The notes under the pieces: model-generated
The model's input: only the letters and a program-made list of their open reading frames with translations
What the model was told of the DNA's origin: nothing
The model's database searches: none
Position numbers and translations under genes: made by a program
NCBI RefSeq assembly: GCF_025141175.1
Contig: NZ_CP081155.1
Span: 2,385,001 to 2,449,000 of the forward strand
Direction of reading: 5' to 3'
Length of the DNA: 64,000 nt
Source: Jannaschia sp. M317
GTDB lineage: Bacteria; Pseudomonadota; Alphaproteobacteria; Rhodobacterales; Rhodobacteraceae
Shown here: in pieces, positions 9,660 through 17,755 of the stretch
Numbering within the stretch: position 1 is the stretch's first letter
How the letters are laid out: each line of letters opens with the position of its first letter

Positions 9660-10406
9660 TCATTCGGCAGCATTGCCACTGAGATCCTGCTGCCTAATGA
9701 GGTCGGCTGCGATGATTTTCGCGTCGATATCTGAGCCCAGAGCTTTTACAGCTGTCTTGGCGTCCTTCGCAAACGTTAGGTCAGTGACGATTTTTTCGTT
9801 GCGCAGGCGAACAGCCGGGTATGTGTCGCGATACTTCTGATCGGTTTTGCCATCCCGGTGGACCAAGATGTGACGAGCGTCGAGATATGGCATCGCGGCG
9901 TCCAAGAGCGCATTGTCGACGTTCAACCCTAGCCGACGGCTGGCCTTCCTGATCAATTCGCGCGTATTTCTTTCATTCTCCAGCTTTCTGAATATCTCGC
10001 CGGAGATGTGACTGACAACTTGATCCCAAGTGCCATAGGAGAGAATGTCTCGTGCTTGGATCTCGATCTTCACGTCGCCGACAAATTGAGCCGGATTAAT
10101 TCCCTTTATGGCTGCTTTCGTCATGACCTCTGAGATGTATTCAGAAAAGTCTTCAAACAGATCTTTGATATAGGCGGCGGCCACGGTGCTCTTGAGGTGG
10201 TTACCGGTAGTGTTTCGGGATGCTCGTGTATTCGGCCTCCCCGCCAAAACTGGGTGAGATTCAGCAGTCGCACTCAAAGCAACCGCGATGTTCTCGTCCG
10301 AGTTCGGCCCATTAAGGTATGATTTCACCAACAAGTCACACAGTTCAATGTCGCTGTCATAGTATCCAATCCGTTGGATAAATCTCTGAAAAGCTTTTGT
10401 TTTCAT
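9660..10406 (-). CDS. HEPN-domain protein, probable RNase effector
   Basis: The 248-aa protein is mostly alpha-helical and carries the HEPN ribonuclease signature R-x4-H as RHILVH (Arg178, His183) in the context DARHILVHRDGKTD, preceded by an ERNTRELIRKA helix. This most resembles the RiboL-PSP/MAE_28990-type HEPN proteins. HEPN enzymes cut RNA in toxin-antitoxin, abortive infection and other defence systems. It lies alone on the minus strand between the DUF932 and ParB genes, where related elements often have nothing or other cargo. Its base composition is less GC-rich than the flanking backbone genes, a sign of separate acquisition. No MNT-type nucleotidyltransferase or other antitoxin is adjacent. 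Family call good, function inferred. Confidence 0.7.
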   Translation of the reverse strand: MKTKAFQRFIQRIGYYDSDIELCDLLVKSYLNGPNSDENIAVALSATAESHPVLAGRPNTRASRNTTGNHLKSTVAAAYIKDLFEDFSEYISEVMTKAAIKGINPAQFVGDVKIEIQARDILSYGTWDQVVSHISGEIFRKLENERNTRELIRKASRRLGLNVDNALLDAAMPYLDARHILVHRDGKTDQKYRDTYPAVRLRNEKIVTDLTFAKDAKTAVKALGSDIDAKIIAADLIRQQDLSGNAAE

Positions 10407-10567
10407 GGCAAACCTTACCGCTTAAATTTGCTCGCACTATAGCGAAATCGATCGCAGGAACTACACCCGAAACGGGTGCCCATGGACGAAATTCCCCATG
10501 AAGCAAAAGTCATTCCATGGTGTTGCCACCGGGATCGCCCATAGAGTGAGAGGTGGGTCGGGTTTTC

Positions 10568-10616
10568 CGTGACGGGTTTGGAGGTCGGGAGAGAGGCTCC
10601 CGGCTGGCCCGTCGCG
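10568..10616 (+). promoter_or_regulatory. Structured mRNA leader of the ParB-like gene (copy 2)
   Basis: The outer stem CGTGACGGG (10568-10576) / CCCGTCGCG (10608-10616) is identical to copy 1. The inner stem TCGGGAG (10585-10591) / CTCCCGG (10597-10603) has different bases but the same length and the same AGAGG loop. The start codon lies 12 bases beyond. Three inner base pairs differ from copy 1 by compensating changes (T-A to C-G, A-T to G-C, G-C to A-T), as expected if the fold is selected. Confidence 0.65.
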
Positions 10617-10627
10617 GAGATATCCCG

Positions 10628-12748
10628 ATGACCAAGCAACAGAAGATCACCCTCAGCGCCTCGCGCGACATTCCCTTCAACAAGCTGATGCTCAGCCAGT
10701 CGAACGTGCGCCACGTCAAGGCCGGCGTGTCGATCGAGGAACTGGCCGAGGACATCGCGCGGCGGACGCTGCTCAGCTCCATCACCGTGCGACCGGTGCT
10801 GGACGACAGCGGCGCCGAGACCGGCATATACACGATCCCCGCTGGCGGGCGGCGGTTCCGGGCGCTGGAACTGCTCGTGAAGCAGAAGCGCATGAACAAG
10901 ACAGCACTTGTGCCCTGCATCGTGCGCACCGACGGGCTCGCCGAGGAGGACAGCCTCGCCGAGAACGTCCAACGCGCACCGCTGCATCCGCTCGACCAGT
11001 TCCGCGCCTTCCAGGCGATGCGCGAGAAAGGCCGCACCGAGGAGGAGATCGCGGCGGCCTTCTTCGTCTCGGCCAGCGTGGTCAAGCAGCGGCTGAAGCT
11101 CGCCGCCGTCGCGCCCTCGCTGCTCGACGCCTATGCCGAGGAGGAAATGACGCTCGACCAGCTGATGGCCTTCACCGTCAACCCCGATCACGCGCGGCAG
11201 GAACAGGTCTGGGACGCGCTGCAACGGCACTATTCGCGGCAGCCCTACGAGATCCGCCGCATGCTGACTGTGGGCGCGGTGCGGGCCTCGGAAAAGCGGG
11301 CGCAGTTCGTCGGGCTCGACGATTACGTCGAGGCCGGGGGTGAAATCCTGCGCGACCTGTTCCAGCAGGATGACGGCGGCTGGTTGCAGGACGCCAGCCT
11401 GCTTGACGTGATGGTGCGCGAGAAACTGGCCGAAGAGGCCGAGGCGGTCCGCGCCGAGGGCTGGAAGTGGGTCGAGGTCGATACCGAATTCCCCTATGGC
11501 CACACCTTCGGGATGCGCCGGGTCCATGGCGAGGCGGTACCGATGAGCGACGAGGAGGAGGCCCGCTACCAGGCGCTGAAGACCGAATACGATGCGCTCG
11601 AGGCCGAGCATGCGGAGGCCGACGAGTTGCCCGACGACGTCGATACCCGATTGGGCGAGATCGAGGAGGCGATGGAGGCACTCGAGGCGCGTCCGATCCA
11701 GTATGAGGCCGACGACCTCGCGCTGGCCGGGGCCTTCGTCAGCATCGACAGCTCCGGGCGGCTGCGCGTCGAGCGGGGCTACGTGCGGCCCGAGGATGAG
11801 CCTGTGGAAGAGGTGGAGGACTCCGGCGAGACCGCACCGGAAGCGGCACCGGTCGAGAACACCGACGACACCATCACGTCCAGCACGGACGAGGAGGAAG
11901 AGGATGACGGCCTGAAACCGCTCTCCGACCGTCTCGTCATGGAACTGACAGCCCATCGCACCCTGGCATTGCGCAATGCGCTGGCCCAGGACCCGCAGGT
12001 CGCCTTCCTCGCGGCGCTGCACGCGATGGTCCTGCGGCTCTTCTACCGCTACGCCGTCGACAGCTGCGTCGAGATCGAACCGCGCAACGCCGCCTTCGGA
12101 TCGCAGGTGCCGGGCCTCGGCGACACGGCCTACGCACAGGCCATCGATCAGCGCCACGAGACCTGGGCACGCAACTTGCCGAAGGCGCCCGAGGGCCTCT
12201 GGGAGGCGTTGACCGAGTTCGACAGCTGCAGCCGCGAGACACTGTTCGCCCACTGCGTCGCGATGAGCGTGAATGCCGTCCACGACCCCTACCAGCGCCG
12301 CCCGCGCGCCATTGCGCATGCGGATGTGCTGGCCGGGACCGTCGGGCTCGACATGGCCAAGGCGGGCTGGACGGCCACGGGTGACAGCTACCTCGGCCGC
12401 GTGACCAAGGCGCGCATCCTGGAGGCCGTGTGCGAGGCGAAAGGCGAAGACGCCGCTGACCGGATCGCGGGGCTGAAGAAGGCCGAAATGGTGACCGCCG
12501 CCGAGGACCTGCTCGTCGGTACCGGCTGGCTGCCGGACCCGCTGCGCACGCCGCCGCTGCCGGAAGAGGACGCACCGGAGATCGAGCTGATCGACAACAC
12601 CGATGGAGGGCCTTCGGACGACGATCCCGACAGCGGCGAAGCGCAATCGGCGGAAGACGGCGGCGAACCGGCTGTCGGAGATTCTGACCCCTCGGGCGAA
12701 GATGATCCCGTTGCCGGTGACGCCTTCGTCCGGACCGCCGCTGAGTGA
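10628..12748 (+). CDS. Large ParB/RepB/Spo0J-like partition nuclease domain protein
   Basis: The 706-aa product has a ParB N-terminal domain at about residues 10-130: NKLMLSQSNVRHVKAGVSIEELAEDI, GGRRFRALELL, and the ENVQR box LAENVQRAPLHPLDQFRAFQAM. A helix-turn-helix follows (EEEIAAAFFVSASVVKQRLKLAAVAPSLLDAY). The rest is long, with acidic linkers, and its role is unknown; such oversized ParB-like proteins are typical of this ICE family. ATG 10628 follows CGGAGA and the leader hairpin; an in-frame GTG at 10553 would place start inside upstream noncoding sequence. No ParA partner is found in the window, so a role other than classic partition (transcription control or DNA nicking) is possible. 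Confidence 0.85.
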   Translation: MTKQQKITLSASRDIPFNKLMLSQSNVRHVKAGVSIEELAEDIARRTLLSSITVRPVLDDSGAETGIYTIPAGGRRFRALELLVKQKRMNKTALVPCIVRTDGLAEEDSLAENVQRAPLHPLDQFRAFQAMREKGRTEEEIAAAFFVSASVVKQRLKLAAVAPSLLDAYAEEEMTLDQLMAFTVNPDHARQEQVWDALQRHYSRQPYEIRRMLTVGAVRASEKRAQFVGLDDYVEAGGEILRDLFQQDDGGWLQDASLLDVMVREKLAEEAEAVRAEGWKWVEVDTEFPYGHTFGMRRVHGEAVPMSDEEEARYQALKTEYDALEAEHAEADELPDDVDTRLGEIEEAMEALEARPIQYEADDLALAGAFVSIDSSGRLRVERGYVRPEDEPVEEVEDSGETAPEAAPVENTDDTITSSTDEEEEDDGLKPLSDRLVMELTAHRTLALRNALAQDPQVAFLAALHAMVLRLFYRYAVDSCVEIEPRNAAFGSQVPGLGDTAYAQAIDQRHETWARNLPKAPEGLWEALTEFDSCSRETLFAHCVAMSVNAVHDPYQRRPRAIAHADVLAGTVGLDMAKAGWTATGDSYLGRVTKARILEAVCEAKGEDAADRIAGLKKAEMVTAAEDLLVGTGWLPDPLRTPPLPEEDAPEIELIDNTDGGPSDDDPDSGEAQSAEDGGEPAVGDSDPSGEDDPVAGDAFVRTAAE

Positions 12749-12788
12749 CCTTCGAGCAGCACGGGACCTTCCACCCAGGTTCCTAACA

Positions 12789-12818
12789 CAGGGGCCCGTC
12801 AGTCATGGCGGGCCCCTG
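12789..12818 (+). terminator. Hairpin after parB-like gene
   Basis: CAGGGGCCCG (12789-12798) pairs perfectly with CGGGCCCCTG (12809-12818), a 10-bp GC-rich stem with a 10-base loop followed by ATTTC. It lies between the ParB stop and the next ribosome site, so it is either a terminator or an attenuator for the Toprim gene. Confidence 0.6.
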
Positions 12819-12846
12819 ATTTCATCCAAGCCTGATGGAGGTTGCC

Positions 12847-13884
12847 ATGACAAGTTCTGCAGCTGAGCTCTCATGCCAACTTGCCAAGAACGCCGAGGCT
12901 GTGTGCCGATACTATCTGTCGAATGGACGGAAGCGGGGTCACTACTGGCTGGTGGGCGACGTTCAGAACACCCCGGGCCGATCCATGTTCGTCCGACTGT
13001 CCGGGCCAGCCTCCGGCATTCGAGCCGCCGGAAAATGGACTGATGCGGCCACGGGACAGCATGGCGACTTGCTCGATGTCATCCGCGAAAGCCGCGGCTT
13101 GGTCGACTTCAAGGATGTTGCCGATGAGGCCCGACGCTTCTTGAGCCTGCCCTTACCTGATCCACCCCGACAGCATTCTCCACATTCACAGCCACCAGCT
13201 GCCACCGGTTCCCAGGAAGCGGCGCGACGCCTGTTCGCAATGGCCGTGCCCATCCGTGGAACTCCGGTGGAAACCTATCTCCGCGGACGCGGCATCGGAT
13301 CGGCCGACCAAATGCCAAGCCTGCGGTTCCATCCCGCCTGCTACTATCGGCCCGAGGGTGGCGGGTCGGTTGCGCGGCTTCCGGCCATGCTGGCCGCCAT
13401 CACCGATCTCGAGGGCCGCCTGACCGGGACCCACCGCACCTGGCTGCGCACCGACGGAAGCGCCAAGGCCGATATCGACACACCGCGGCGCGCGATGGGG
13501 GCTTTGCTCGGGAACGGGGTGCGGTTCGGTGCGCCTAGTGACGTGCTCGTCGCGGGTGAGGGGATCGAGACGGTTCTTTCCGTGCGCTTGGCCTTGCCCG
13601 AAATGCCGGCCCTCGCGGCGCTGTCATCGGGGCACCTGGCCGCCATCCAGTTTCCCGCTGGCTTGCGGCGGCTCTACGTGTTGCGCGACCGTGATCCCGC
13701 AGGCGCGGCGGCGAGGGATCGACTTGAGGCATGCGCAACCGCGGCCGGGATCGAGACGCTGACCCTCACGCCGCGACTGGGCGACTTCAACGATGATCTG
13801 CGCGGCTATGGGCTGGCGGCCTTGCAAGCGCGGTTGCGGCTTCATCTCCAAGCCGAGGACACCGCGCGGTTCGTGCCGGTGTGA
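12847..13884 (+). CDS. DUF7146/Toprim domain primase-like protein
   Basis: The 345-aa product has an N-terminal zinc-less primase-like region (GKWTDAATGQHGDLLDVI) and RLFAMAVPIRGTPVETYLRGRGI, then LRFHPACYYR. A Toprim domain follows with catalytic glutamate in VLVAGEGIETVLSVRLA and the acidic DRD motif in RLYVLRDRDPAGAAARDRL. Toprim proteins of this type act in primer synthesis or DNA processing on plasmids and ICEs. ATG 12847 has GGAGG eight bases upstream, which is itself just after the alternative ATG 12835, so 12847 is preferred. Confidence 0.85.
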   Translation: MTSSAAELSCQLAKNAEAVCRYYLSNGRKRGHYWLVGDVQNTPGRSMFVRLSGPASGIRAAGKWTDAATGQHGDLLDVIRESRGLVDFKDVADEARRFLSLPLPDPPRQHSPHSQPPAATGSQEAARRLFAMAVPIRGTPVETYLRGRGIGSADQMPSLRFHPACYYRPEGGGSVARLPAMLAAITDLEGRLTGTHRTWLRTDGSAKADIDTPRRAMGALLGNGVRFGAPSDVLVAGEGIETVLSVRLALPEMPALAALSSGHLAAIQFPAGLRRLYVLRDRDPAGAAARDRLEACATAAGIETLTLTPRLGDFNDDLRGYGLAALQARLRLHLQAEDTARFVPV

Positions 13885-14212
13885 CAGGGCGGCAATCCTG
13901 CTGGCGCTGCACAGCTCACTGTATCGCTTTCGGACGGGTATGCCGCGTAGGTCCCGACCACGGGACAGGCCTGCGCGCACGGCCTTCTCAGAGGGCAGGG
14001 GGCCCACAAGCGGCACGGCCCGGCAATGGCCGCGCTCCGGCTATTTTCCGCCGCGCCCAATGGGGCGCTTTGCATCGCGAGGCAAAATAGCCGGGCTTGG
14101 CCATCAAGGCCCTCGCGAAGGGCTCGGGCTGCCCGACCGTCCCGCCCGTGGGCGCGTTCCTGCCACGAAGGCCGCGTGTGGCGCGCGGCTCCCCCGAGGA
14201 AGGAACCCGCAG
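13885..14212 (+). other. Noncoding GC-rich stretch with nested inverted repeats
   Basis: No gene with a recognisable product is seen. Bases 14037-14136 hold a run of inverted repeats. An 11-bp perfect pair, CCGGCTATTTT (14037-14047) / AAAATAGCCGG (14084-14094), encloses a GCGCCC/GGGCGC hairpin (14053-14068). Then come GCCCT/AGGGC (14109-14123) and CGGGC/GCCCG (14126-14136). The frame of the next gene stays open upstream through this stretch, but the sequence shows no ribosome site and no family resemblance there. Confidence 0.5.
14037..14136. repeat. Cluster of inverted repeats (possible structured RNA or binding region)
   Basis: Three successive fold units are visible: a long stem with 11 perfectly paired bases around an inner 6-bp GC hairpin, followed by two 5-bp GC hairpins. 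The density of symmetry in 100 bases is far above the surrounding sequence. It could be a small RNA, a replication or transfer site, or a leader for the DUF2493 gene that starts 76 bases later. Confidence 0.5.
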
Positions 14213-15148
14213 ATGACCCTCGATCCCGAAACCGATGCCCACGAGCCGCATCACAGCACGTCCTCGACCGCCCATGTCCTGACCGAACTCCAGCTCTACG
14301 GTTGGCGCCCCTACGAGGATGAACCCGATCCGCGCCCCTTGCCCGAGGGCAGCCAGATCGCCGGGGCCGTCGCCGATATCATCGACGCCCTTGTCGCGAC
14401 GTTTGGTGACACGCGGCTCGAACCCGACCTCGACGAACTGCTCTGGGGCGCAGTCAACCTCTTCCATCGCGCGCTGGCGCGGGCTGAGCGGCAGCTCGAC
14501 GACAACGAACAGGCGCAGCGCCGCCTGCAGCGGGAACAGGATGGTTCCGAGGTCAAATCCCTCGAACTCGAACGCCTCGTGGCCGAGGGGCAGAGCATGG
14601 TCGAACGGCGCACAGCGCTGGAACTCTTCCGTGACCTCGCCGCCGAAGGCTTCGAACATCACCTCGGCAAGCCCTGGCACCCCCGGACCGGCTCGCGCGT
14701 CAGCCATCGCAACCTGACCGCCGCGATGATCGATAGCAGGGATTTCATCGCCGCCCGTCGCCGGGCCGAGACGCAACTGCTTCTGCCCGAAGGTCCCAAG
14801 GTGGCCGTGACCGGCGGGGCGGATTTCAACGATCACCGGTTGATCTGGGCGCGGCTGGACCGCGTCCATGCCAAGCACCCGGATATGGTGCTGCTGCACG
14901 GCGGTTCACCCAAGGGCGCGGAGCTCATCGCATCCCGCTGGGCCGATCACCACAAGGTGCCCCAGGTCGCCTTCCGGCCCGACTGGACCAAGCACGGCCG
15001 CTCGGCCCCGTTCAAGCGCAACGACGCGATGCTGGATGTCCTGCCAATTGGGGTGCTGGTTTTTCCCGGCACCGGGATCCAGGAGAACCTCGCAGACAAG
15101 GCACGCAAGCTGGGTATCCCCGTGGTGAAGCATGAAGGCGGCGCGTGA
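14213..15148 (+). CDS. DUF2493 (SLOG/YspA-like) domain-containing protein
   Basis: The 311-aa protein has an N-terminal helical, charged region (residues 1-190) and a C-terminal Rossmann-like SLOG domain, DUF2493, beginning at KVAVTGGADFNDHRLIWARLD. It continues with MVLLHGGSPKGAELIASRWADHHKVPQVAF, RNDAMLD and VLVFPGTGIQENLADKARKLGIPVV. SLOG domains bind nucleotides or nucleotide-derived ligands; this ICE-associated version has no proven job. ATG 14213 is chosen because of the GAGGAAGGAA purine run upstream; the frame stays open upstream but only through the inverted-repeat region. Confidence 0.85.
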   Translation: MTLDPETDAHEPHHSTSSTAHVLTELQLYGWRPYEDEPDPRPLPEGSQIAGAVADIIDALVATFGDTRLEPDLDELLWGAVNLFHRALARAERQLDDNEQAQRRLQREQDGSEVKSLELERLVAEGQSMVERRTALELFRDLAAEGFEHHLGKPWHPRTGSRVSHRNLTAAMIDSRDFIAARRRAETQLLLPEGPKVAVTGGADFNDHRLIWARLDRVHAKHPDMVLLHGGSPKGAELIASRWADHHKVPQVAFRPDWTKHGRSAPFKRNDAMLDVLPIGVLVFPGTGIQENLADKARKLGIPVVKHEGGA

Positions 15149-15160
15149 GAGCCGCCTTTT
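15135..15160 (+). terminator. Rho-independent terminator overlapping the DUF2493 stop
   Basis: AAGGCGGC (15135-15142) pairs with GCCGCCTT (15151-15158), followed by further T residues. The stop codon TGA (15146-15148) lies in the loop, so the hairpin closes the DUF2493 transcript. Confidence 0.75.
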
Positions 15161-15248
15161 GCTCGATAGTTGCATCCTGGTACTATCGCGTCAAATCGGA
15201 CATTCACGCGCATAGCAACAGACATCCGGGCCAAGCTCTTGAAAACTC

Positions 15249-16439
15249 TTAGGTCTGATCTTCTCCTGTGAGCTTTAATGGGGGACGCTGGTACGGCATC
15301 AACCCGTCCTCTTCGTAGGCAGCGATCATTCGGCGGCGGTGTTGTTCGTTGTCCGCGATCATCTTCTGAGCTACCTGCTCCATCTCAGGAGTCAGTTCCG
15401 TCGCCATTATCTGACGATATTGCTCCTCCACCTGCTGACCGACTCCATCGAAAGAAAAGTCGCTGTGGTACCCCTTCTTGAAAACATAGTTCAGAAGCCG
15501 CCCCGATGCGGGCGGGAGACGCTTTCCAGAGAGATGCTGCCGAAACAACCATAAGATCAGATCGGCGACCTGGATTCCGGCGCTGTTGTCCGAAGCGGAA
15601 ACCTCAAAGGTAGACCCCGCCACCTTCTGAAACACAATGGTTTCGCCCGGTCGATGGATGGGCTCATCGGAAGCGTTAGAGAACATCTCATGCCACTCAG
15701 CGAGCGACCCCTCGAACTGAGACTGTCGGTCATGGACAATTTTCTTTAAGGGCCGATGCCAACGTTTCGAGAAACCCTCCAGGCCATCGAGAAGGTTTGC
15801 GAAAGCAACCATGTTAGGCATGTGGCCATTCTTGGCCTGTCGTCCCGCAATGAAGATGTCGAGTGCCTCTGGATGATCGCGAGACCATGATAGCGTCTCG
15901 GTTACGACTTCACGTGAGCGCGCATCTGCCAAAGTCGGCACCTGCGCCAAAAGAGCTTCGCAGATACCGGGAATCTTCTGGCGGGCAGACTTTTCGTTCC
16001 GCGCCATTAGCATATCCCAGAAGTCGCGAGCAATCTGCTCAGTGATCAAGGTCGCAACCTTGAAGCAAAGGATCATCTTCAAAGGTTTAATGTTATATGC
16101 AGACCACGAAGCAGCCGGATTCTCTCCTGAATCGAAGAAAATATCGTAGACCTTGGTTGCCAGTAGGTATCGCTTCTCTACACGAGAAACAAAAAAGCGG
16201 GCATCGATCTTCTTAAGTAGGCTCAAGATGTCGCCCGCTGCGTTCTCGACTGGCCCCATTCCCACCACGGAGGCATGCAGGGCCGGGACGCCCGCTCGGA
16301 TGGAAATCGACTGGAGCGTCTTTCCATGCAGAACGTCGAAATTTGTCTTTGTGATCAATGCACCGGTGAAAAAGTCAGGCTGATCCGGGTCAAAAATGTT
16401 TTTGCCGGTGTTGCCGGTTTCATCCACGTAGGCGAACAT
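15249..16439 (-). CDS. DUF3800 domain-containing protein
   Basis: The 396-aa protein opens with MFAYVDETGNTGKNIFD, the conserved acidic start of DUF3800, a family with a predicted RNase H-like fold. Further acidic positions fit the family: DNSAGIQVADLILWLFRQHLSGK near residue 300 carries the second conserved Asp. DUF3800 proteins are frequent in mobile elements and defence islands and are thought to be nucleases, but activity is not established for most. The gene is alone on the minus strand between the DUF2493 terminator and a plus-strand membrane gene, and its composition is less GC-rich than the backbone. I infer acquired cargo, possibly defensive. Confidence 0.8.
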   Translation of the reverse strand: MFAYVDETGNTGKNIFDPDQPDFFTGALITKTNFDVLHGKTLQSISIRAGVPALHASVVGMGPVENAAGDILSLLKKIDARFFVSRVEKRYLLATKVYDIFFDSGENPAASWSAYNIKPLKMILCFKVATLITEQIARDFWDMLMARNEKSARQKIPGICEALLAQVPTLADARSREVVTETLSWSRDHPEALDIFIAGRQAKNGHMPNMVAFANLLDGLEGFSKRWHRPLKKIVHDRQSQFEGSLAEWHEMFSNASDEPIHRPGETIVFQKVAGSTFEVSASDNSAGIQVADLILWLFRQHLSGKRLPPASGRLLNYVFKKGYHSDFSFDGVGQQVEEQYRQIMATELTPEMEQVAQKMIADNEQHRRRMIAAYEEDGLMPYQRPPLKLTGEDQT

Positions 16440-16780
16440 TTTCTGGGTCCCAGTTGCGTCTTAGAAAGATATGGCTCCTTTGTTGATGCCAGGCAACGTG
16501 AACGGGACCGCATGTGAATCTGCAGTTGAGACGCGGGCCCGCTTTCGACCTTGTCCTTGGAGTCATTCGCGTCTGCCGCGAACGGCGGCGAAGTCGGCAG
16601 TCCCGTCTTTTGATGGATCTTGCGCGAAGGTCCGCTGTCATGCTTCTCCCGGCTTGGGAAAACTGTGATCTTGAGGCATAGTCCATCCAGCAGAACCGGC
16701 GAAGCAGCATAGTCGCAGGCGGTGCGCACATTCGGGCAGCCTGTCGTGAACCCTTCAATCACCGACTAATGGAGGCGTCC
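16440..16780. other. Intergenic region between divergent genes
   Basis: This stretch separates the DUF3800 start from the membrane-protein start. I see no supported gene, tRNA or strong repeat in it. It should contain the promoters of both divergent genes; none matches the consensus well enough to mark. Confidence 0.4.
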
Positions 16781-17197
16781 ATGTCGCTTGTTCTTCTTGC
16801 CATCTCACTGTCCATAGCTCTTGGCGTGCTTGCCTTCCGCTTTGCGGTCTTCGCACTGCCGGTCATGGCCGGGATCGCCGCGTTCCTCCAGGTTCATGAG
16901 GGCGGTTCCGGTTTCGGCCTTTCTGTCCTCGCCGGGCTGGCGGGGGCCGCGGCGTCCGTCGCATTCGTAATCGCCATTCTTGGTTTCGCTCGAAACCCCT
17001 TCCTGCGGCTCGGTGCGCTCGGCCTCTTTGCGGTTCCCGCCGCCGTGGCGGGCTACGCGCTGGCCCATGGCGTCGCGAAACATGCGCTGGAGCCGGGTGT
17101 CATGCTAACGCTTCTCTGCGGCGGCTGCGGCGCGGTCGTGGCGGTTGCGGCGATGATCAATCTCAATGCTTTGGGGCAGGGGCTTCTCGACTCGTAG
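16781..17197 (+). CDS. Multi-pass membrane protein of unknown function
   Basis: The 138-aa product is almost entirely hydrophobic with about four predicted transmembrane helices (for example MSLVLLAISLSIALGVLAFRF, GFGLSVLAGLAGAAASVAFVIAIL and LGALGLFAVPAAVAGYAL). ATG 16781 is preferred to ATG 16769 because GGAGG at 16771-16775 sits at the right distance. I do not recognise a family. Its place upstream of ssb in the element suggests a backbone gene, perhaps surface exclusion or membrane association, but nothing in the sequence shows which. Confidence 0.6.
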   Translation: MSLVLLAISLSIALGVLAFRFAVFALPVMAGIAAFLQVHEGGSGFGLSVLAGLAGAAASVAFVIAILGFARNPFLRLGALGLFAVPAAVAGYALAHGVAKHALEPGVMLTLLCGGCGAVVAVAAMINLNALGQGLLDS

Positions 17198-17755
17198 ACC
17201 TTTGTTGCCGTCGAACCTTGTCGCTTCGTCGCAGGGGCGGTTCTGACCTGTGCTGCAACGGTCCTTGGGTGCTCGAGGGCCGGGGCCCAGAAACATCCCA
17301 CTCTCGTGGCAGGGCCTCTGACCCGTCGAACCCTTGCATCAGGTGATGCTGCGAACGGTGCCGGATGCGCTTGGGTCTGCCCCCGGTCTCTGGACTTCGG
17401 ATACGGGCAGTGGTGGCAGGTATCGGGGTATGTGAGAGGTTCATCGCCTTTGGATGCGCGATCTGGTGTCTGTGTTTGCCCCGAACTGGAATGATGGTCT
17501 TGCACGAGGTCTCCGCACCCGCTTCCCCGAGCAGACCTGTCCCTCCTCCTGATTGATCCCCTAAGCCCGTCCGTCCGAGGCCGGCAACCCCGCGCGGCTG
17601 GACCCGTGTTGGCGTGTGCCACGCCTGCCCGCGCCACCGTCCCGCCTCGGGGGTCAAGCGGACGCCCGGGGGCGTCCGTGCAAGCCACGTCCAGCGGTCT
17701 TTGACGGGCCTCATCGGAGGGACGGTCCCTCCGGATGAAGCAACGGAGACATACC
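17198..17755 (+). promoter_or_regulatory. Long ssb upstream region with stacked hairpins
   Basis: No gene is supported in these 558 bases. The last 150 hold three strong hairpins: GGCGTG/CACGCC (17611-17625), a perfect 9-bp stem CGGACGCCC/GGGCGTCCG with a two-base loop (17659-17678), and a 12-bp stem with one bulge (17711-17722 pairing with 17726-17738) that ends 18 bases before the ssb start codon. The arrangement could be an RNA leader, or a single-strand promoter of the kind that lets leading-region genes be transcribed from incoming DNA. Confidence 0.5.

Noticed and set aside
10415..12646. Very long open minus-strand frame over the parB-like gene
   Set aside because: It mirrors the ParB codons, lacks family resemblance and has no ribosome site; ParB motifs on the plus strand are clear.
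13988..14899. Minus-strand open frame over the inverted-repeat region and DUF2493
   Set aside because: It is mostly the mirror of DUF2493 codons; the plus-strand SLOG motifs are clear.
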